Shown: positions 17,131-25,987 of the stretch, one piece after another
How the letters are laid out: each line of letters begins with the position of its first letter
How positions within the stretch are numbered: the stretch's first letter is position 1
Translations under genes and position numbers: made by a program
The notes under the pieces: model-generated
What the model was told of the DNA's origin: nothing
Databases searched by the model: none
What the model saw: the letters and a program-made list of their open reading frames with translations, nothing else
Source of the DNA: Caldifarciminota bacterium
GTDB lineage: Bacteria; Hydrothermota; Tepidihabitantia; SM23-42
Direction: 5' to 3'
Length of the DNA: 36,436 nucleotides
Assembly (NCBI GenBank): GCA_020343455.1
Contig: CP070795.1
Location: forward strand, 860,218 to 896,653

Positions 17131-18537
17131 TTACCGCACCACGAACATGCGTCTAATGCTCTTCAGATCCTGCACCGAGAAGCCGCGGAACAGGTAGAGT
17201 AGAATCACATAAATACAGGCACCAACCACGATCAGCGCAATTGAGTGCCACTGCCTGAGTAGGTATAGAACAACGATCATCAAAAGCGAAGCCGCGACCG
17301 GTTTCGGCACATATCGGAGACTCCGAAATCTGATCACCCTCTGCAATTCCCAGCGCATCAGGGAGATGCTGATGGCTTCACTAACGAGCAGCGCAGCGGC
17401 GGCGCCGTACACACCGAACCTAAGAGCCAACAGGATTATGAGCAGGGTGCTGACAGCGGCAGTCATTGCGATTATCCTGAAAAAGCGCTTCTCCCTATCC
17501 ATCGCAATCAGACCGTACCCATAGATCGTGTTGACCGGAACGATCATGAAATACAGAAGGAGAATACGCAACACGGCCGCTGCCTCAGAGAACACCGGTC
17601 CGTATACAATATTGATGATACCGGGAGCGAGCATCAATCCCCCAAGGGCAAGAGGGATTGTAAGTGCAAATAGAAACCTGGTCAAAAAACTGAAATTGCT
17701 CTTCATTTTTGCCGGATGCTCAGCGTAATCTCTGGAGAGAACCGGAAAGAATACATAATAGAAAACCCTTTCGATTATCAATAGCGTAAAGATGATCTTG
17801 TATCCGGCGCTGAATATGCCAACCTCATAATTCGTCCTGAACAGGCCGAGTACAATGGGCGGCAGGCTGATCGTCACCTGATTGAAAATGATCGCCAGCC
17901 CCACGGGAATTGCCGCCGCCAGGATCGCGCGCCATCGCACCATCGAAAAACGGGGTCTGAATATCCGATATTTTCTAATGTATACCAATAACAAAAATAC
18001 CGCAGAGACTGCATACCCAAGAACGAACGAAAAAGGTACGGCCAGCAAGTCAAGGCTACTCCTCACCAAAAGCAAGAGGAGCAACAGGTATACGACATAT
18101 TGCAGGATGCGGCCCGCACCTATATACTCCATCTCTTCCCTGCCTTGGAAGACGAATTCCAGGAGAATGGCAAAAGGGAAGAGCGTAGCCGAATAGATCA
18201 AGATGATCTGTTTGGTCATGCCTTCACCGGGAAGCAGGCATATGCCGATAGCGAAGACGACAAAAATGATCACTGCCAGGAACAAGCGAAGGCCGAGGGT
18301 TTGTTCTATAAAAGCACGGTCTTTCGGATCCTTCGCTACTTCACGTGCACCGATGATCGTCAGACCCGGATTGGCAAAGAGAAGTGCATAACTGATGAAA
18401 GCCATACCGTAGTTAATCAAGCCGAATCCTTCGACCGCAAGCACCCTGGCAATGTAAACGGTTGCCGCAAAACCGATGATGCGTGTTATACCGTCACTGA
18501 AAAATAGGGACAAGAAATTCTTTGATATGGTCTTCAT
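17131..18537 (-). CDS. Polysaccharide/lipid-linked oligosaccharide flippase
   Basis: The 468-residue integral membrane protein has about 12-14 hydrophobic segments from the N-terminus on. The start, KNFLSLFFSDGITRIIGFAATVYIARVL, and the glycine-rich VYGAAAALLVSEA late in the protein match the Wzx/PST (MATE-like) flippase superfamily. Such proteins move lipid-linked sugar units across the cytoplasmic membrane for O-antigen, capsule or S-layer glycan. No glycosyltransferase genes lie next to it, so the substrate is unknown. It has its own promoter and appears monocistronic. Confidence 0.88.
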   Translation of the reverse strand: MKTISKNFLSLFFSDGITRIIGFAATVYIARVLAVEGFGLINYGMAFISYALLFANPGLTIIGAREVAKDPKDRAFIEQTLGLRLFLAVIIFVVFAIGICLLPGEGMTKQIILIYSATLFPFAILLEFVFQGREEMEYIGAGRILQYVVYLLLLLLLVRSSLDLLAVPFSFVLGYAVSAVFLLLVYIRKYRIFRPRFSMVRWRAILAAAIPVGLAIIFNQVTISLPPIVLGLFRTNYEVGIFSAGYKIIFTLLIIERVFYYVFFPVLSRDYAEHPAKMKSNFSFLTRFLFALTIPLALGGLMLAPGIINIVYGPVFSEAAAVLRILLLYFMIVPVNTIYGYGLIAMDREKRFFRIIAMTAAVSTLLIILLALRFGVYGAAAALLVSEAISISLMRWELQRVIRFRSLRYVPKPVAASLLMIVVLYLLRQWHSIALIVVGACIYVILLYLFRGFSVQDLKSIRRMFVVR

Positions 18538-18551
18538 GGAAGTACGGACTC

Positions 18552-18579
18552 AGTATACTCTGAATTCAGCCATAATCAA
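18552..18579 (-). promoter_or_regulatory. Promoter for the flippase gene
   Basis: On the minus strand: TTGATT (18579-18574), 16 bp, TATACT (18557-18552), 14 nt before the ATG. Confidence 0.6.
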
Positions 18580-18660
18580 TGGGCACGTACTTCGTACAAT
18601 CGATCCGGGAGATGTGACTATGAGATTACAGTGATCAATACGAAGATGGCAGCCACACCA

Positions 18661-19698
18661 TCACCGCAGAAGATGAACGTTGCCTAGGTGCGTAGTCTTG
18701 ATCTCGTAGTCCGCCGCGATGGACAACGCCATCTCGGCCTGCTTACGTGAAGTACAGGTCATATCCTCGAAACGAAAATGTGGATAGAATGCCAGAAATG
18801 ACCATGGTATTTTTTTGTCGATCGAGCTGTTGAACTTAGCCATCGACTCCAGTTCCTGCTCATCGACATAAGCCGGTATGAGCAGTGTGCTCACAATGAG
18901 AACCGGTGGTTTTTCCCTCTGCTCAATGCATTCAGCGATCTGCCGTATGTTCTCTTTGGTGTTTCTGTTTGAGGCACCGCATAAGGCGATATTCAGATTC
19001 TCATTGAATGTCTTGAAATCGATCTTGATGCAGCCGTCACTCGCCAGCGCAAAGTCAAGCCATTTTTTCATATATGCCGGAGCCACTGATCCATTCGTCT
19101 CCCAACAAATACGCGGCTTTCTCCTTCTCTCGCTCATCAGTTTCGATGCGTCGAGGCTATGTAGTGCAAAGGGAGTTGGATCTCCACCAAAATAGCATAC
19201 GCAACCGGTCAGTGCATCGACCGCCCTTACCAGATCATCTGCACTTGCCTTGTTCTTCCTCTCACGGAAATGCCAGTTCTGACAAAAAAGGCAATCGAAC
19301 GTGCAAGCGCCGTAGAATACCGCAAGGTTCTTGTAGCCATGATCTTTGCTGCCCTTACAAACCCAATCCGCCACACAATTCGTCGGTAACGGATCATAGT
19401 ACCAGTCGACATATGCCCATTCGCTATCCGGACCGACTATCCTCCCGCCGATATTCTTACGAACACCGCAGTAGCCAGAATCACCTTCACCAATGCTGCA
19501 CCCATTGACACATAGTGAGCATTTCACGCCGTCGGCTTCTGCCGGGATTCTTGCCGGCACGGAGAAGGAACCCCTCGCTCGCTCATGTGCTTCATCAATT
19601 GCGGGCCGCAGTTCCTCGAACCGCTCGCGAATGCAAGTCGGGCAATAGGGCATCGCTTTCGAAATGGTTGCCTCGCTGCCGCATGATTGACACTGCAT
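18661..19698 (-). CDS. Radical SAM protein, PflA/AmrS type
   Basis: A 345-residue protein. The N-terminus carries a zinc ribbon (C3, C6, C19, C22), then CSLCVNGC...GYCGVR at 60-80, and the radical SAM triad C132-C136-C139 in CTFDCLFCQNWHF. A further YFGGDPTPF and KIDFKTFNE fit the fold. This is the group of pyruvate-formate-lyase-activating-like enzymes that includes AmrS of AmmeMemoRadiSam, but the AmmA and Memo partners are absent here, so the substrate is unknown. The ATG at 19698 is used: it starts directly at the zinc ribbon and lies at the predicted transcription start. An upstream TTG is possible but would place the -10 box inside the gene. Confidence 0.85.
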   Translation of the reverse strand: MQCQSCGSEATISKAMPYCPTCIRERFEELRPAIDEAHERARGSFSVPARIPAEADGVKCSLCVNGCSIGEGDSGYCGVRKNIGGRIVGPDSEWAYVDWYYDPLPTNCVADWVCKGSKDHGYKNLAVFYGACTFDCLFCQNWHFRERKNKASADDLVRAVDALTGCVCYFGGDPTPFALHSLDASKLMSERRRKPRICWETNGSVAPAYMKKWLDFALASDGCIKIDFKTFNENLNIALCGASNRNTKENIRQIAECIEQREKPPVLIVSTLLIPAYVDEQELESMAKFNSSIDKKIPWSFLAFYPHFRFEDMTCTSRKQAEMALSIAADYEIKTTHLGNVHLLR

Positions 19699-19703
19699 GG
19701 AAA

Positions 19704-19732
19704 AGTATAATAGCAAGAGAAATGTGCGTCAA
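19704..19732 (-). promoter_or_regulatory. Promoter giving a leaderless mRNA
   Basis: On the minus strand: TTGACG (19732-19727), 17 bp, TATACT (19709-19704), then five bases and the ATG. The predicted start of transcription falls at the A of the ATG, and there is no Shine-Dalgarno sequence. Confidence 0.65.
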
Positions 19733-19784
19733 GCTTCACCGTGTCATACCCTGCCTACCATAAATTGCTTACCACCATCTTTCA

Positions 19785-19818
19785 CTCCGTCATTCTGGTA
19801 ATTATCGGATTGACGGAG
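19785..19818. promoter_or_regulatory. Inverted repeat upstream of hutH
   Basis: CTCCGTCA (19785-19792) and TGACGGAG (19811-19818) are perfect inverted repeats across 18 nt. There is no T-run, so it is not a terminator. It sits between the divergent promoters of the radical SAM gene and hutH and could be an operator. Confidence 0.4.
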
Positions 19819-19849
19819 ACGGAGTATGAAAAGTGAAACCCCGCCACCG

Positions 19850-19877
19850 TTGACTTTTGGTGGTATTTGGTTAGTAT
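19850..19877 (+). promoter_or_regulatory. hutH promoter
   Basis: TTGACT (19850-19855), 16 bp, TAGTAT (19872-19877). The -35 box lies between CCACC (19844-19848) and GGTGG (19859-19863), a small inverted repeat that could bind a regulator. The leader is about 60 nt. Confidence 0.55.
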
Positions 19878-19944
19878 TGTCCATTCTTTGAGGAGAATCA
19901 TAGTCTTCCATCGATTTGTGTCATGGAAATGAAAAGGAGAATCT

Positions 19945-21468
19945 ATGGCAATTGTGTTGGATGGTGAGCATCTAACGATCGAAAAACTTGTTGCTATCGC
20001 GCGGCACGACGAAAAGGTCGAAATCGCACCTGCGTCGGTCGAGAAGATAAAAGAATGTCGCGCCATGCTTGAGGACAAGATCAAGGCGCGAGAGATAATG
20101 TACGGGATAAACACCGGAATTGGAGAACTCTCCGAGGTTGTACTCGACGACAAACAGGTGAAGGATTTCCAGAAGTACCTCATATACAACCACGCAGCCG
20201 GCATTGGCGAACCAGCACCCATTGAACACGTACGGGGCGCAATGGCGAGCCGCGTCAATGTCATGAGCAAAGGCAAATCCGGTTGCCGGCCCCAGATACC
20301 ACTCACCTATGTCGAGATGCTGAACAAGGGTGTTACTCCGGTCGTTTGTGAGAAGGGGTCGGTCGGAGCATGCGGCGATCTGGCACCGATGTCGCAGATC
20401 GCTCTGTTGATGATGGGTGAGGGTGAAGCGTTCTATAAAGGCGAACGCCTCCCAGGAAAGGAAGCAATGGATCGGGCCGGTATCTGTATCCCGGACCTTG
20501 AAGCACGCGACGGTCTATCGTGCATCAACGGGTCCAACCTCATCACGGCGATAAGCGCACTGCAACTTTTCGATATCAATCGTTGGCTCAAACAGGCGGA
20601 GATCGCCTGTGCCATGACCCTGGAGGCACTCCTGGCCAATATGAAACCCTATGACGTACGCGTGCATGAGGCCCGAGGTTTCCCGGGCGCCGTCAGATCG
20701 GCGCGCGCCCTCATGAAATGCATTGATGGCAGTAATCTCCTGGAAGGAAAACACAAGATGAAAGTACAGGATGCGTATTCGATGCGCTCTTCGCCACAAG
20801 TGATCGGCGCCGCGCACGATGCCGTGGCATACGCCAGAAAACAGGTAGAGATCGAACTCAACGGCGTCGGCGATAATCCCATCTTCCTTCCCGAATACAA
20901 ACTGACCCTGACCGGTGCGAACTTCCAGGGCAGTCCGGTATCCCTGCCAATGGATATGGTCGGTGCCGCGGTAACGATGGTTTGCGTACTCTCGGAGAGG
21001 CGGCTCAACCGTATGACCAATGCGAATCTGAGTGTCGGCCTGCCGGCGTTCCTGACCAAAGGCGCCGGAATGTTTTCCGGACTGATGTTGAGCCAGTATA
21101 CTGCCGATACTCTTATTGTCGAACAGCGCATACTCTCTGCTCCGGCATCGACGATGTCGATACCGGCAGCTGCCGATCAAGAGGACTTCGTATCGATGGG
21201 CATGAACACGGCGCTCAAGAACGCGCAGATCATCGACAACGCTTACGGGATCCTCGGCATTGAACTGATGGCGGCAGCACAAGCCCTCGATTTCCGTGAA
21301 TTCACCCCAGGTAAGGGCGTAGCAGCGGCCAAGAAAGTAATACGCAAGTACGTTGAGCATCTCGAAGAAGACCGACCGCTCTATGACGATCACAACAAGA
21401 TGAAAGAGCTCGTCAGATCGGGCGAGATACTCGACGTCGTTGAGAAGACCGTCGGCAGTCTCGGCTGA
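19945..21468 (+). CDS. hutH: Histidine ammonia-lyase with Cys in the MIO tripeptide
   Basis: The 507-residue protein is full length for HAL, which removes ammonia from histidine to give urocanate. Conserved parts: YGINTGIG (Y53), H83 in NHAAG, INGSN, QDAYSMRSSPQ, ANFQG, and QEDFVSMG with the Glu typical of HAL rather than tyrosine lyases. The electrophilic MIO group normally forms from Ala-Ser-Gly; here the tripeptide is A142-C143-G144 (codon TGC at 20371-20373). An engineered S143C change in the Pseudomonas enzyme has been reported to remain active, so it is probably still functional. AAGGAGA precedes the ATG. hutU lies 5.6 kb downstream on the same strand, not in an operon with it. Confidence 0.92.
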   Translation: MAIVLDGEHLTIEKLVAIARHDEKVEIAPASVEKIKECRAMLEDKIKAREIMYGINTGIGELSEVVLDDKQVKDFQKYLIYNHAAGIGEPAPIEHVRGAMASRVNVMSKGKSGCRPQIPLTYVEMLNKGVTPVVCEKGSVGACGDLAPMSQIALLMMGEGEAFYKGERLPGKEAMDRAGICIPDLEARDGLSCINGSNLITAISALQLFDINRWLKQAEIACAMTLEALLANMKPYDVRVHEARGFPGAVRSARALMKCIDGSNLLEGKHKMKVQDAYSMRSSPQVIGAAHDAVAYARKQVEIELNGVGDNPIFLPEYKLTLTGANFQGSPVSLPMDMVGAAVTMVCVLSERRLNRMTNANLSVGLPAFLTKGAGMFSGLMLSQYTADTLIVEQRILSAPASTMSIPAAADQEDFVSMGMNTALKNAQIIDNAYGILGIELMAAAQALDFREFTPGKGVAAAKKVIRKYVEHLEEDRPLYDDHNKMKELVRSGEILDVVEKTVGSLG

Positions 21469-21496
21469 TCTCACGTTTCATTTCGCGCTCAGCCAA

Positions 21497-23379
21497 TCAT
21501 CCCTGAAAGACCATCGCAAACCGGCTCAGGACCAGTCGCAGATCAAAGAACGCATCATCAACGATCGTACCGTAAATGCAATGATTCACTGTGTGCTCAC
21601 TCTCACCATCGGTCAAAACGTACGTTGCCAGTCCCCTGTCTGACCATCTCTCCAACTCGCCCCACGCGTATTCCCTCTCGAAATTACGGTAACGGATCCG
21701 AACCCGGTCCGTGATACGTATCTTCATATCTCCAATAGTCATTTCGGTGTATTGCATCTTCCCGGGTAATTCCACAAAAGCGCGCTGGACCGGATGACCC
21801 GTTGACCGCGAAATGAGGTAATCGAGTTCTGCAATCCCTTCCTTATCCAAGAACGCACGCTGCCCAGCAGAAACTTTGTCGGTGAGAAGAATATGTTCAC
21901 CGCCAGGCGCCGTGATGAGAATCCCGCGTGCCGCGACGCAGACCATGACATCGTCGATTGATCGTGTAAGCGAGAAGAGGCTTACGAGAGTCAACGTCAA
22001 CCAGATTGTGGCCTTTCTGATCCGCCGCCAGCACAAGCAGAAGAATGGAAAGATAAGGAGGGGAGAAATAGTCAGTCGAATCGCCGCAAGGGGCAACCGT
22101 GCCACACAGGTCGGTATTGCGATCAGTACGGAGATAAGGATACTGACCGGAAACGCAATTACTCTGGCCACGCCAAACCACATCCAGCCGATGGCAAAAC
22201 ATAGCAGTAGAAGGAAGATGATCATCGATGCTATCGGCACGATCATCAGATTGGTCAGAACGGCGTAAAGCGGGAGCCGATGAAAATAGTAGATGACAAA
22301 CGGCGCAACGAAAACCTGCGCAGATAATGAAACCGCCATAGGCCGCAGCACGATCCGCACCAGACGTCGGCGTACTCTCTTTATCACTTTTTCTTCGATC
22401 CTCGGATAGAGAAACAGAATACCGTAAACTGCGCTGAAAGACAGCTGGACGCTCACGTCGAATAGTAGCAGCGGATCGTACAGAAGAAATATGATTCCAG
22501 TTACGTTAACAGTATGCATGCCGCTCACATCCCGCTGTGACACGAGCGCTGCGCCGAAGAGGAAGGCCATGAGTGTTGCACGAACGACGCTGGGTCTGAA
22601 TCCGGTTAAACCCGCGTAAACGACGAGCCCGCAGACGATGATGGCGAATTTAATCTTACGATCCACCGGTATGAATAACAATATGACTCCAAGAAATGCC
22701 CCGACAAAACCAACATGCAGGCCGGAAACTGCCATAATATGGAGAACGCCGGCGCGGCCGAAGACCTCTTTCAATGCCTCGGGCAATCGTCCGCTTCCTC
22801 CCAGAACCAAGCCACTTGCAACCAGGTAATCATCGCCTCGGAATAGATCTCCAAGCAACCGGTCAACATAAACCCTCAAGCGATTGAATACCCTCCCCAA
22901 AGGGTGGTCTTGTGCGTTCGATCCGATGATCTTCCCGGTCAACTGCAAAGGCTGATGTCCATAACGCGGTTGTCTCAGCCGTCCCTTGATCATGAGGCGT
23001 TTGCCAAAGTAGACATCCTGCCGGAACGCGTAGTAATGCGCCTTGCAACGGTAGTCGATCGTATCCCCGGACAGAATGATCCGATCGATACGTACAGTCA
23101 ATTTGCTTTATCGCTCATAATGGTTTTCACCATACACGACTCCCGAGAAGATCGCATCACGCTCGCCCAAAGCCACAACCCGGGGGCGGATCGCATGTAC
23201 GTTCAGCGCCGAGAGTGCGAGAACGGCAATGTAAAGAAATCTTCTTTGCAGGAACGAAAGTAATACTGCAATTATAGCGGCGACGAGATAACAGAGTACG
23301 GATATCTCCAAAGTTGTTTGCAGGATAATGCCTGTAATGATCGAAGCCAATATACCGACAGCTATTTTTTTCGCTTCAT
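21497..23379 (-). pseudogene. comEC: Disrupted comEC (competence channel protein)
   Basis: The gene spells ComEC over about 627 codons but is broken twice. ATG 23379 (ATGA-overlapping the frame before it) runs into TAG after a run of seven A; one extra A would join it to the long frame. The N-terminal membrane part then meets TAA at 23110-23108, six bases before a TTG, with the same frame and OB-like domain continuing on both sides. Downstream, the competence domain looks intact: HIMAVSGLHVGF, TGFRPSVVRATLMA and about eight membrane helices. The C-terminal metallo-beta-lactamase-like part is short and lacks recognisable metal motifs. ComEC moves single-stranded DNA across the inner membrane. 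Restart at TTG 23101 could still make a 534-residue piece. Confidence 0.7.
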
Positions 23380-23534
23380 CCTCCCACCCTTACGGACAGC
23401 TCTAATCCGCCTTTGCCGCGGCGAACTGTAAACCAACACAGACCGCCATCGATATCGTCGCGTTTGATGTACTTGGGGAAATGTGTATGACGCTACTCTG
23501 CGCGAGCGAACCGCGGTAGACTATGATTCTCCAT
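23376..23534 (-). pseudogene. Small unknown frame with internal TAG
   Basis: ATG 23534 lies in the end of the roadblock gene with AGGA nine bases upstream, and the TGA overlaps the comEC ATG. It would encode about 52 residues, but TAG interrupts after 13 (23495-23493). The later part, with YIKRDDIDGGLCWF and KGGLELSVRVGG, has ordinary coding character. No homologue is recognised. The tight overlaps on both sides suggest a real gene damaged together with comEC; chance is not excluded. Confidence 0.4.
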
Positions 23535-23898
23535 AGATGATCCTATGAATCCTCTGCCTTGCCTTGTTGAGCACAATGCGTGCCGCGCCAGGATTAGAAC
23601 CTGAGGCCTTGAGGCATGTATAGATGAAGTAATCCTCCCCGATTGGGCAGATAATGAAAAATGCGTCTTCGGTCAGCCAAATCAACTCACTCGTCCTGCT
23701 CAAGGCGAGATTGTCACGTACTTCTTTCGCGGTGAGCATGATCGAAGATATCTCGGCGTCATACGCATTGACATCATAATTAGTGTGTATCACATGTTGG
23801 GCAACTGAGATGCCGTCGTAACCAACCAAGCTTGCATACAGGCAACCGGGGATCTTTTCCGCAACCTTCTTTATCTCATCAAGCAGTTCATCAGCCAC
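23521..23898 (-). CDS. Roadblock/LC7 domain protein
   Basis: The 125-residue protein matches the Roadblock/LC7 fold (helix-strand, PGCLYASLVGYDGISVAQH, then RDNLALSRTSELIWLTEDAFFIICPIGEDYFIYTCL). Such proteins (MglB type) often act as regulators of small Ras-like GTPases in polarity and motility; no GTPase gene is in the window. GTG 23898 is taken as the start because AAGGAGGATTT stands directly before it. It lies 46 nt behind efp, in the cysS operon. Confidence 0.8.
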   Translation of the reverse strand: MADELLDEIKKVAEKIPGCLYASLVGYDGISVAQHVIHTNYDVNAYDAEISSIMLTAKEVRDNLALSRTSELIWLTEDAFFIICPIGEDYFIYTCLKASGSNPGAARIVLNKARQRIHRIIYGES

Positions 23899-23944
23899 AA
23901 ATCCTCCTTGAAGACTCAACGTATACTGACGCCATTACGCCTCG

Positions 23945-24502
23945 CTACACACGTTCCACGTACTCACCCGTTTCGGTGTTTATCTTGAGCACATCACCGA
24001 CCACGACAAACGGCGGAACCTGGCACATGTGGCCGCCCTCGAGTTTGGCCGGCTTCGATTGCGCTTGAGCCGTAGCGTCTTTCATATAGGCTTGCGTTTC
24101 CAGAACTTTCAGGTTGACGTACTTGGGCAGGATAATGCCGAAAGGCTTACCTTCATAGAACTCAACACCGACGCGAATATTTGGTTTGAGGAATTTGACG
24201 CCATCACCCAAAAGGTCGGCACCGAGAGCGAGCTGTTCGTACGTCTCCAAATTCATGAAAAAATACCTGTCATCGGCAAAATAGATATACTCCATTTCCA
24301 CCTGTTCAATCTCGGCCTCTTCGACACGGTCGCTTGACCTGAACCTTGTCTCAGTGGACAAGCCGGTCTGAAGATTTCTCAGGTTGCATATTATCATGCC
24401 GCGTTTGTTACCCGGAGTTATATGAGTCACGCTTAAAACGACATGGGGATCATGACCGATCTTCACCAACATCCCGCGCCTGATCTGAGTAGCCTGTATC
24501 AT
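23945..24502 (-). CDS. efp: Translation elongation factor P
   Basis: The 185-residue protein has the three EF-P beta-barrel domains, with ATQIRRGMLVKI at the N-terminus, NLRNLQTGLSTETRFRSSDRVEEAEIE in the first half, and CQVPPFVVVGDVLKINTETGEYVERV at the end. EF-P relieves ribosome stalling at polyproline. The tip loop, usually PGKG with the modified Lys, reads TPGNKRG here, as in some Planctomycetes-type EF-Ps, so the residue at position 34 may be Asn. Its ATG overlaps the stop of cysS (ATGA), so the two are translated in tandem. Confidence 0.93.
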   Translation of the reverse strand: MIQATQIRRGMLVKIGHDPHVVLSVTHITPGNKRGMIICNLRNLQTGLSTETRFRSSDRVEEAEIEQVEMEYIYFADDRYFFMNLETYEQLALGADLLGDGVKFLKPNIRVGVEFYEGKPFGIILPKYVNLKVLETQAYMKDATAQAQSKPAKLEGGHMCQVPPFVVVGDVLKINTETGEYVERV

Positions 24503-25986
24503 TTCGTATTCGATCGATATGTACTGACATCAATGCTCTGATCGTCGACGATTATATTTATCTTCAGCAGTCTCTTCCGGATGAAATCCGCAAGTTCGTA
24601 TTTCTTCTCTCTTCTGAACCGGTTTCTGATCATCAGTAGCAGATCAATCAGGGCGGGGCGGAGTCCGCCCGCATCGCTCCGTTCCAACATATCAAGAAAA
24701 TTACCAGCCATCTCGCCGACCAGGTCAGTCATGCCTTCTTTTTCCAACCGTTCGCGTACACTCGTCACTATCGCCATCACATCTTTGTACGGTTCACTGG
24801 ACAGCGGTTTTTCGATGATAAAACCAAGCAGCGAAACGTAGTATTTCACGCTGGCGGCTATTTCTGGAGCGTCCTCTTCATTACCTTTCTTGATCAATTC
24901 ATACACCACACCCAATGCCCTCGACGTATTGAGGTCGTCGTTCATTGCATCGGTGAATTCACCGAACATCGCCGGTTTTGAGATTTCACAAATCTCCCCG
25001 AATTTATTGGCAGCATTGCCCAAATACGTCTTGATCGTGGAAAGGGCTGCACGCGCCTCATCGAGCCGCTCGTCGTCGTAAGAAAGCTGCTTTCGGTAAT
25101 GAGTCTTGAGCATAAACATGCGTATCACATTGGCTGAGTATTTCTCCAGCACCTCTTTTATTGGAGTGTAATGTCCCGTCGATTTCGACATCTTCTCGCC
25201 GGTCAGGGTTACCCAGCCATTGTGCAGCCAGTACCGGGCGAATGGTTTGCCGGTCGCAGCGAAAGACTGCGCGAGCTCGTTTTCATGATGGGGGAATATC
25301 AGGTCCTCACCCCCGGTATGAATGTCGAAGGTCTCGCCGAGATACCGCATCGACATCGCCGAGCATTCAATGTGCCACCCCGGTCTCCCATTACCCCACG
25401 GGCTGAACCAGTAGGGCTCACCCGGTTTCGCCGCCTTCCACAGGGCGAAATCCAGAGGGTCGTCCTTTGCATCGGTCGGTGCGATCCTTGCCCCGGCCAT
25501 GAGATCGTCGATGCTCTTTTTCGACAGCTTGCCGTAATCCGGCAGCATGCGGACACTGAAATAAACATCACCCTTCTTTTCGTAGGCAAAACCCTTATCG
25601 ATCAATTGCCGCACCAGATCGATGATCTCCTCCATGTGCTGCGACGCCCTCGGATAGAAACTGGCGCGCTTGACATTGAGTCGGTCGCTTGCCCACAGGT
25701 ACGTATCGATATTATCCTGTGCGATCATTCGCCAGTCTCTTTTCTGTTCTTTCTGTTTTTCGATGATCTTGTCATCAACGTCAGTGAAATTCTCGAGGGC
25801 AAGCACCTTATAACCGAGTCGTCCAAGCCAGCGCATCAATATGTCGCGGACGATGGCGGCACGGATATGCCCGACGTGGGGCTCGCTCTGCACGGTCAGC
25901 CCGCATGTGTAAATCTTCACCGGATCGCCCAGGGGCTGAAAATCCTCGGTCTTACCGCTCAGCGTATTGTATAGTCTCAGTGCCAC
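24499..25986 (-). CDS. cysS: Cysteinyl-tRNA synthetase
   Basis: The 495-residue protein charges tRNA-Cys with cysteine. It has the class I HIGH-type motif as HVGH, preceded by the zinc-ligand motif YTCGLTVQ near residue 28, WHIECSAMSMRYLG, HTGGEDLIFPHHENELAQS, and KMSKS as GEKMSKSTGH. The length is typical. The start is GTG 25986 after GAGGAG; an ATG two bases earlier is out of frame. It follows the HEAT-repeat gene by one base and overlaps efp by 4 nt. Confidence 0.96.
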   Translation of the reverse strand: MALRLYNTLSGKTEDFQPLGDPVKIYTCGLTVQSEPHVGHIRAAIVRDILMRWLGRLGYKVLALENFTDVDDKIIEKQKEQKRDWRMIAQDNIDTYLWASDRLNVKRASFYPRASQHMEEIIDLVRQLIDKGFAYEKKGDVYFSVRMLPDYGKLSKKSIDDLMAGARIAPTDAKDDPLDFALWKAAKPGEPYWFSPWGNGRPGWHIECSAMSMRYLGETFDIHTGGEDLIFPHHENELAQSFAATGKPFARYWLHNGWVTLTGEKMSKSTGHYTPIKEVLEKYSANVIRMFMLKTHYRKQLSYDDERLDEARAALSTIKTYLGNAANKFGEICEISKPAMFGEFTDAMNDDLNTSRALGVVYELIKKGNEEDAPEIAASVKYYVSLLGFIIEKPLSSEPYKDVMAIVTSVRERLEKEGMTDLVGEMAGNFLDMLERSDAGGLRPALIDLLLMIRNRFRREKKYELADFIRKRLLKINIIVDDQSIDVSTYRSNTK

Positions 25987-25987
25987 A

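Noticed and set aside
20515-21474. 319-residue open frame antisense to hutH
   Set aside because: No family match or promoter; hutH on the other strand is certain.
21450-21496. GGCTGA/TCAGCC inverted repeat between hutH and comEC as a terminator
   Set aside because: Six-bp stem, 20-nt loop and no T-run in either direction.
25171-25974. 267-residue open frame antisense to cysS
   Set aside because: A shadow of cysS codon usage; no signals.
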